NCBI GenBank assembly: GCA_002369155.1
Contig: DFEM01000137.1
Location: forward strand, 1-10,359
Length of the DNA: 10,359 nt
Origin: Lachnospiraceae bacterium UBA3802
GTDB lineage: Bacteria; Bacillota; Clostridia; Lachnospirales; Lachnospiraceae
Direction of reading: 5' to 3'
Position 1 is the stretch's first letter; each line of letters starts with the position of its first letter. Shown piece after piece: positions 5,641-10,359 of the stretch. Under the pieces are notes generated by a model. It saw nothing but the letters and a program-made list of their open reading frames with translations. It had not been told where the DNA came from and ran no database searches. A program made the translations under genes and the position numbers.

Positions 5641-6318
5641 ATGCCGCCTATTCAGGGAGAGTGGGAGAAAGCATTAAAGCCCGAGTTCGATAAAGAATAT
5701 TATGTAAACCTATATAAAAAGCTGGTCGAGGAATACGGCAGACATACCGTATTTCCGCCGAAGCAGGATATTTTCAACGCATATCATTTTACACCGCTTG
5801 AGAATGTCAAAGTTGTAATACTCGGACAGGACCCTTATCATGACTTCAATCAGGCGCACGGTCTTTGCTTTTCGGTACAAAAGGGCATTGATATTCCTCC
5901 TTCACTGAAAAACATCTATGAGGAACTGAATAACGAACTTGGCTGTTATATACCGGATAACGGATATCTGGAAAAATGGGCAAGACAGGGCGTGTTTTTG
6001 CTTAACACCGTGCTTACGGTCAGAGCGCACAATCCGCAGTCGCATCAGGGGATAGGCTGGGAGAAGTTCACGGACGCAACGATTAGGATTCTAAACGAGC
6101 AGGATCGCCCGATAGTCTTTTTGCTTTGGGGTAAATCGGCCATTTCGAAGAAAGAGATTTTAAACAATCCGAGACATTTGATTCTGACAGCACCTCATCC
6201 TTCGCCCCTTTCGGCGTACCGAGGTTTTTTTGGCTGCGGACATTTTAAGAAGACCAATGAATTTTTGAGGGAAAACGGACTCGAAGAAATCGATTGGCAG
6301 ATTGAAAATATAAAATAA
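5641..6318 (+). CDS. ung: Uracil-DNA glycosylase, family 1
   Basis: This 225-residue monofunctional DNA glycosylase removes uracil from DNA to begin base excision repair. The water-activating motif GQDPYH is at 62-67, with D64 as catalytic residue. The uracil pocket includes LCFSV (75-79) and LLNTVLTV (120-127). The DNA-intercalation loop HPSPLS is at 186-191, with H186 as the second catalytic residue. Length and motifs are complete. The ATG lies two bases after the hisF stop, with GAGG at 5629-5632 as ribosome site, so it is co-transcribed with hisHF. No strong terminator follows; only a weak TAAAA...TTTTA pairing near 6342-6357 is seen. The coupling to histidine genes has no obvious functional reason. 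Confidence 0.98.
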   Translation: MPPIQGEWEKALKPEFDKEYYVNLYKKLVEEYGRHTVFPPKQDIFNAYHFTPLENVKVVILGQDPYHDFNQAHGLCFSVQKGIDIPPSLKNIYEELNNELGCYIPDNGYLEKWARQGVFLLNTVLTVRAHNPQSHQGIGWEKFTDATIRILNEQDRPIVFLLWGKSAISKKEILNNPRHLILTAPHPSPLSAYRGFFGCGHFKKTNEFLRENGLEEIDWQIENIK

Positions 6319-6371
6319 TCAAAAAAAGGCAAAAAGTATTATAAAAAAAGGCTTTTAGTTAAGAATACCGT

Positions 6372-6400
6372 TTGATTTTTGACACTATAAAGTATATAAT
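6372..6400 (+). promoter_or_regulatory. Promoter for the dynamin-like gene
   Basis: TTGATT (6372-6377) and TATAAT (6395-6400) have a 17-base spacer. An overlapping TTGACA (6379-6384) pairs less well with AATAAT (6402-6407), also at 17 bases. Transcription would start near 6407-6414 and give a leader of about 45-50 bases. The gene therefore seems to be transcribed separately from ung. Confidence 0.72.
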
Positions 6401-6457
6401 AAATAATGGTGTGGGTTTAAGGAAGATTCACCCAAGTGACATTTTGGGGAGGCATTC

Positions 6458-9019
6458 ATGAAAGAATTAATGATAATGTATCATCCTGTGAAAAAGGAGA
6501 TTCGTTTTCTGGCCAAGGCAAAAGGCGAATTCGTAGAGATTCCTTATGCCATGTGTCCCTGGCTTAATCAGTATGGACCTGATAACGGCGAATTCTTACT
6601 TCAGAATCACGGAAATAAATTCTTTGATGATATTTGGGAACAATTCTTAAGAGATAACGTCAATCTTGTGTTTAAGGGAACAAAGGTTGACTATGATGAT
6701 TTTGTAAAGAAAGTTAAAGAATACAACAAATCGGTTAAGGAAGACAGATTCAAGGTTAAGCAGTTTATAGAACTTCCTTCGGTAACCGACATATATACCG
6801 CTATCGCAGATTTTTGCGACGAGACACTTGAGACATTCGATACCGAGCTTCAGAATTCGGATATCAGAAAATCTTTCGTGGAAAGAAAGACCGAATTCGA
6901 ATCCAAGAAAGCAAAGCTTAACAATTCGGATGTAAACCTCTGTCTTGTAGGAACGTATTCATCGGGTAAGTCCACATTCATCAATGCACTTATCGGAAAG
7001 AGAATACTTCCCGAGAGCATCAACTCTGAGACAGCAAAGATGTTTCGTATCAAGAACGCAAAAGAGCCTTCGGTATCTTTCGTGATAAAAAAAGGCGATT
7101 CCGATAAATCTGTTATTGCCAACATCGTATGGGATCAGGAGAAAAAGAGATTTGCTTTCCATGCGGACGGCGAGTGCGAGATAACTCAGGAGAAGATTAA
7201 TTCCGAAGTTAACTCCGCAATCATGTTCAGACTTCAGCAGCATGAGCAGCTTTATCAGGTACTTAAGAAATTAAACGACATTCCCAATATGGGAACCGAC
7301 GAGAATGAGGAATACATCGACGGTATCATCGAAGTAAGCTTCCCCATTCCGCTTGATGAAAACATCAACTTTACGTTTTACGATACACCCGGTACCGATT
7401 CCAATTCCAACGAACACCTTCTCGTACTTCAGAAGGCACTTGCTCAGCAGACCAATTCGATTCTTATCGTTTTGTATGAGCCGACCAAGATGGAAGGTAC
7501 AGGAAATTCGATTCTCTACAACCTGATTAATTCAAGCAACAGAGAAAACGAAGCAACCACAATCGACCTTACGAGATCGCTTCACGTTATCAACCAGGCC
7601 GATACCAAATCTCTTACGGACCTTCAGCTTTTGAAGAAAAAGAAAGTCGAAGTTACGCTTAAAGAGACAGACAAGATTTACAACGAAGAAGCTCAGCAGA
7701 TTGATTTATCCAAGGAAAGACTTTTCTTTGTATCATCCAAGGCTGCATATATTTCAAAGGCTATCGGAAACAACGTCGATACAGAAGACGAAAGAAGATG
7801 GCTTGCCAACCACAAGAATGAGATTAACAACGATCCCGTTGACGATCCTTTCAGAGTTGAGAATATCAAAGTCGATGTTGATACGGGTATGTACTTCAAA
7901 CTTGACAAGCTTGCTCGTTCCGATAACGAGACCAAGGCTTTAATCAAGGATTGTATCGACGAATTAAAGAAATGTCAGAATCCCGAAGATTCCAGCTTGT
8001 ACCCGATTCTTCACAGAATTTACGTTAACTCCGGTATGTATGCGATTGAAAAAGAAATCATTCAGTACGGTCGCAAATATGCCCTCGCTGTAAAGGCCAA
8101 AGGACTTTACGACGGCATCAAGAGCGTAGTTGATTTCATCCGTGAAGACTACGAGGTAATCGAGAATCAGGCAAGACTTTCCAAGGAAGAAATCGAGCGA
8201 AACATCAATACAATGAAGACCAGCATGGTTAAGGATATTGATGAAGCTTATGCAGATTACCTTCAGAATATGACTACCGAAAACATGGTATTCCAGATTG
8301 ACGATATCAATCAGCTTTACACAGTTATGGGTAACCGTCAGATTCAGGCAGGCAAGATTGCAGACAAGATGAAATGGATTGCTCTTCGTCCCGAAGTATT
8401 CGAGGAGAAGAACAATATCATCAGAAACGAGCTTAACAGATATCTTCAGGAAATCGATGATAACTATAAGAACAACCGCGGAAGAATTCTTATTCAGCAG
8501 ATTGACGAACTTAAGGGAATCATCATTAAGAAGATTTCAGGTTATAAAGGAATCGACGAAGAAATCATCAAGAGAATTACGAACGTTGCGGATACACAGG
8601 TTCCTCCTTCAAGTCTTAAGGCTTTGAAGATGGATGAGTATATCAACAAGCAGAAAGCAATCTTCATCTTCTCTACAAACGATAAGAAGTCTTACAAGAA
8701 TGACGTCGAGACCATGTTTGCAAATACAACCAAGGTACAGTTTGATTCGTACATCGAAGAGATTACCAAGGTTGCAATCGATAAAACAGCTGAACTTGTT
8801 CAGGAGTTCAAGAACAATATCGATATTATTTCCGCAAACCTCGAACTTCTCATCAAAGACGAGGAAAAGGCCAGCGCAGAACAGGCTAAGGCCAAAGCGG
8901 TGCTTGATCTTGTAGAAAAGAAGGATAAAGAGCTTAACATGAAGATCTGGGGCGAGGATAAAGAAGACAAGCCCATCGATGTTAACGATACCGATTCTAC
9001 AGAAGATGATGAAGAATAA
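6458..9019 (+). CDS. Dynamin-family GTPase with unassigned N-terminal domain
   Basis: This 853-residue protein has a large GTPase domain of the bacterial dynamin type. The first 105 residues (IMYHPVKKEIRF ... FKGTKVDYDDF) form a compact domain I cannot name. The GTPase follows: P-loop GTYSSGKS (165-172), switch threonine T192 in NSETAK, G3 DTPG (309-312), G4 as NQAD (379-382) in place of the usual T/NKxD, and a G5-like SSKA (426-429). Residues about 520-830 are long charged helices, as expected for a dynamin stalk. The tail is acidic (DSTEDDEE). No transmembrane helix or long hydrophobic paddle is visible, so membrane contact, if any, would be peripheral. The start has a strong GGGGAGG at 6446-6452. 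The gene has its own promoter and terminator. Bacterial dynamins act in membrane remodelling or phage tolerance; which applies here cannot be told. A heat-shock-type GTPase is excluded by the fold. Confidence 0.88.
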   Translation: MKELMIMYHPVKKEIRFLAKAKGEFVEIPYAMCPWLNQYGPDNGEFLLQNHGNKFFDDIWEQFLRDNVNLVFKGTKVDYDDFVKKVKEYNKSVKEDRFKVKQFIELPSVTDIYTAIADFCDETLETFDTELQNSDIRKSFVERKTEFESKKAKLNNSDVNLCLVGTYSSGKSTFINALIGKRILPESINSETAKMFRIKNAKEPSVSFVIKKGDSDKSVIANIVWDQEKKRFAFHADGECEITQEKINSEVNSAIMFRLQQHEQLYQVLKKLNDIPNMGTDENEEYIDGIIEVSFPIPLDENINFTFYDTPGTDSNSNEHLLVLQKALAQQTNSILIVLYEPTKMEGTGNSILYNLINSSNRENEATTIDLTRSLHVINQADTKSLTDLQLLKKKKVEVTLKETDKIYNEEAQQIDLSKERLFFVSSKAAYISKAIGNNVDTEDERRWLANHKNEINNDPVDDPFRVENIKVDVDTGMYFKLDKLARSDNETKALIKDCIDELKKCQNPEDSSLYPILHRIYVNSGMYAIEKEIIQYGRKYALAVKAKGLYDGIKSVVDFIREDYEVIENQARLSKEEIERNINTMKTSMVKDIDEAYADYLQNMTTENMVFQIDDINQLYTVMGNRQIQAGKIADKMKWIALRPEVFEEKNNIIRNELNRYLQEIDDNYKNNRGRILIQQIDELKGIIIKKISGYKGIDEEIIKRITNVADTQVPPSSLKALKMDEYINKQKAIFIFSTNDKKSYKNDVETMFANTTKVQFDSYIEEITKVAIDKTAELVQEFKNNIDIISANLELLIKDEEKASAEQAKAKAVLDLVEKKDKELNMKIWGEDKEDKPIDVNDTDSTEDDEE

Positions 9020-9027
9020 AAATTAAT

Positions 9028-9059
9028 AGAGGGGGTCTTAATCAAGACCCTCTTTTTTT
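9028..9059 (+). terminator. Strong intrinsic terminator after the dynamin-like gene
   Basis: GGGTCTT (9033-9039) pairs with AAGACCC (9044-9050) around AATC. The stem extends outward through wobble and Watson-Crick pairs to about 12 bp and runs into seven T residues (9053-9059). Confidence 0.92.
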
Positions 9060-9064
9060 ATGCC

Positions 9065-9094
9065 GTCACATAAACTGTATTAACGCGATATAAA
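9065..9094 (+). promoter_or_regulatory. Weak candidate promoter for the EamA transporter
   Basis: GTCACA (9065-9070) and TATAAA (9089-9094) are 18 bases apart. A promoter is expected here because a strong terminator lies just upstream. The gap is very AT-rich, so other -10-like words (TATAAG, TATATT at 9103-9113) compete. Confidence 0.35.
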
Positions 9095-9131
9095 TTGCTT
9101 ATATAAGATATATTAAATTCGGAGAATTAAG

Positions 9132-9974
9132 ATGTGGATTTTACTCGTACTTCTTTACGGCCTGCTTAAGGGCGGAAGAGAAATCGTCAAGAAGAAGTCG
9201 CTTGAAAAAAACAGTGTTCTTGAAGTGCTTATAGTATATACGCTTCTTTCGTTTGTATTTGTGCTTCCCGGAGCAAAGAATGCTGTCGAGATGGATAACT
9301 TCCTGTTCCTTTTGCCTATAGCTTTCAAATCGCTTATTATTTTTATAGCGTGGATATTGTCCTTTAAAGCCATCAAACAAATGCCTGTGAGCCTCTACGG
9401 CGTAATCGATTTATCGCGAGTGGTATTCGCTTCGGCTCTCGGCATAATCATTCTTCACGAAGAAATGACATTAACGACCATAATCGGCTCGCTTCTTGTA
9501 TGCGTGGGTGTGCTTCTTTGCGAAAGAAAGAAGAATTTAAAGGATGAAAAGGTCAGCTTTAAAATAGTATGCTTTACGATGATTTCCTGTCTCTTTAATG
9601 CGATTTCGGGAGTCATGGATAAGATACTCACCAAGCACGTGACAAGCAATCAGCTTCAGTTTTGGTATATGCTTTTCCTGGTGATTTATTATATAATTTT
9701 CATTGTGGTCACCAGAGAAAAAATTCGGTTTGTTAACGCTTTGAAAAACTACTGGATTTGGATACTTGCAATAATGTTTGTTATCGGAGACAGGGCACTC
9801 TTTATAGCAAACAGCATGCCGGAATCAAGGGTAACCGTTATGACGCTTGTAAAGCAAAGCTGCTGCATTGTGACTATTCTTGCAGGCAAGTTTGTCTTTA
9901 AAGAAAAGAAAATTGCTTACAAGCTTGCGTGTGCGCTCATAATTATAGCCGGAATATTTATCGCGATATTGTAA
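9132..9974 (+). CDS. EamA/DMT-superfamily membrane transporter
   Basis: This encodes 280 residues, almost entirely hydrophobic, with about ten membrane helices in two five-helix halves. Rough helix positions are 1-15, 29-47, 57-79, 84-109, 113-130, 142-165, 174-194, 207-228, 233-257 and 264-280. A charged loop ERKKNLKDEK (131-140) joins the halves. Both halves end their fourth helix with the E-containing turn typical of EamA repeats (LGIIILHEEMT; AGKFVFKEKK). This family exports or imports small metabolites such as amino acids, nucleosides or drugs, and the substrate cannot be read from the sequence. GGAGAA at 9121-9126 supports the start. It stands between a strong terminator and dtd, 45 bases upstream of the latter, and may be co-transcribed with it. 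Confidence 0.88.
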   Translation: MWILLVLLYGLLKGGREIVKKKSLEKNSVLEVLIVYTLLSFVFVLPGAKNAVEMDNFLFLLPIAFKSLIIFIAWILSFKAIKQMPVSLYGVIDLSRVVFASALGIIILHEEMTLTTIIGSLLVCVGVLLCERKKNLKDEKVSFKIVCFTMISCLFNAISGVMDKILTKHVTSNQLQFWYMLFLVIYYIIFIVVTREKIRFVNALKNYWIWILAIMFVIGDRALFIANSMPESRVTVMTLVKQSCCIVTILAGKFVFKEKKIAYKLACALIIIAGIFIAIL

Positions 9975-10019
9975 AAAGATTTAACCGGTCGGACATGACT
10001 TTTAACGAGGTGGATATAA

Positions 10020-10359
10020 ATGAAATTTGTGATTCAGAGAGTGACGCATGCAAGCGTTACGGTAGATTCAAAAATCGTAGGTCAGATAAACAAAGGCTTT
10101 ATGGTTCTTATCGGGGTATCGAATGAAGATACAAAAGAAATTGCCGATAAGATGATAAAGAAAATGCTCGGCCTTCGCATATTCGAGGATGAGAACGGCA
10201 AGACCAATCTTTCGCTTGAAGATGTGGGAGGAGAACTTCTTTTAATATCGCAGTTCACTCTTTATGCCGACTGCAAAAAAGGCAACAGACCTTCCTTCGT
10301 AGAGGCCGGTTCACCTGACAAGGCAAATGCGCTCTATGAGTACATCATAGAGAAGTGCA
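10020..10359 (+). CDS. dtd: D-aminoacyl-tRNA deacylase Dtd, 5' part
   Basis: This is the first 113 residues of Dtd, cut by the window end; the family is about 145-150 residues long. The enzyme hydrolyses D-amino acids (and glycine mischarged on tRNA-Ala) from tRNA and so proofreads chirality before translation. The N-terminus [21 protein letters not shown] is the family signature, and residues 77-93 hold the conserved active-site segment [17 protein letters not shown]. The C-terminal Gly-cisPro motif (NGPVT-type) lies beyond the window. GAGG at 10007-10010 supports the ATG. It follows eamA by 45 bases with no terminator between. In many Firmicutes dtd lies next to relA, which may be worth checking upstream or downstream. 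Confidence 0.96.
   Translation, partial: MKFVIQRVTHASVTVDSKIVGQINKGFMVLIGVSNEDTKEIADKMIKKMLGLRIFEDENGKTNLSLEDVGGELLLISQFTLYADCKKGNRPSFVEAGSPDKANALYEYIIEKC

Noticed and set aside
6321..6352. Direct repeat AAAAAAAGGC (6321-6330 and 6343-6352) as a possible insertion scar
   Set aside because: Short, A-rich and without a mobile element or inverted ends; chance is the simpler reading.
9929..10126. Small + strand frame of 65 codons across the eamA-dtd junction
   Set aside because: It overlaps the ends of two well-supported genes in another phase and has no matching ribosome site.

Overview
The window looks like core chromosome of a low-to-mid GC Firmicute, most likely a motile member of the Lachnospiraceae/Clostridia. 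The reasons are strong AGGAGG-type ribosome sites, sigma-A promoters of the TTGACT-17-TATAAT kind, the clpX-engB linkage, a Firmicute-style CheV, and short hairpin-plus-T terminators. The genus is not determined. All genes recognised lie on the + strand.

Layout: (1) The 3' end of clpX (1-497) is followed by a terminator and then engB (551-1168), a ribosome-assembly GTPase. (2) A tRNA-Pro with an unusual AGG anticodon (1265-1339) has a near-perfect promoter and ends directly in an 11-T run. (3) cheV (1451-2347), a CheW-receiver chemotaxis adaptor, has an AT-rich hairpin containing a -10 box upstream and a terminator downstream. (4) A 613-residue single-pass membrane protein of unknown function (2417-4258) has a very acidic cytoplasmic half, blocks of lysine including 15 in a row, one transmembrane helix and a helical external domain. 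It is tightly coupled to hisH (4268-4876), hisF (4877-5638) and ung (5641-6318), so these four look like one operon. (5) An 853-residue dynamin-like GTPase (6458-9019) has its own promoter and a strong terminator. (6) A ten-helix EamA-type transporter (9132-9974) precedes the 5' part of dtd (10020-10359, cut by the window end).

How they fit together: HisH and HisF form the glutaminase/cyclase pair of histidine synthesis (IGP synthase). ClpX, EngB, Ung and Dtd are general housekeeping (proteolysis, ribosome assembly, uracil repair, removal of D-amino acids from tRNA). The least explained parts are the 613-residue membrane protein beside cheV and the dynamin-like GTPase with an unassigned N-terminal domain. 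The membrane protein contains a stretch (residues 73-88) that closely resembles the N-terminal CheY-P-binding motif of FliM/FliY. That suggests, without proving, a link to chemotaxis signalling. I see no CRISPR array, insertion sequence, phage gene or obvious recent insertion. No gene-free stretch exceeds 300 bases.
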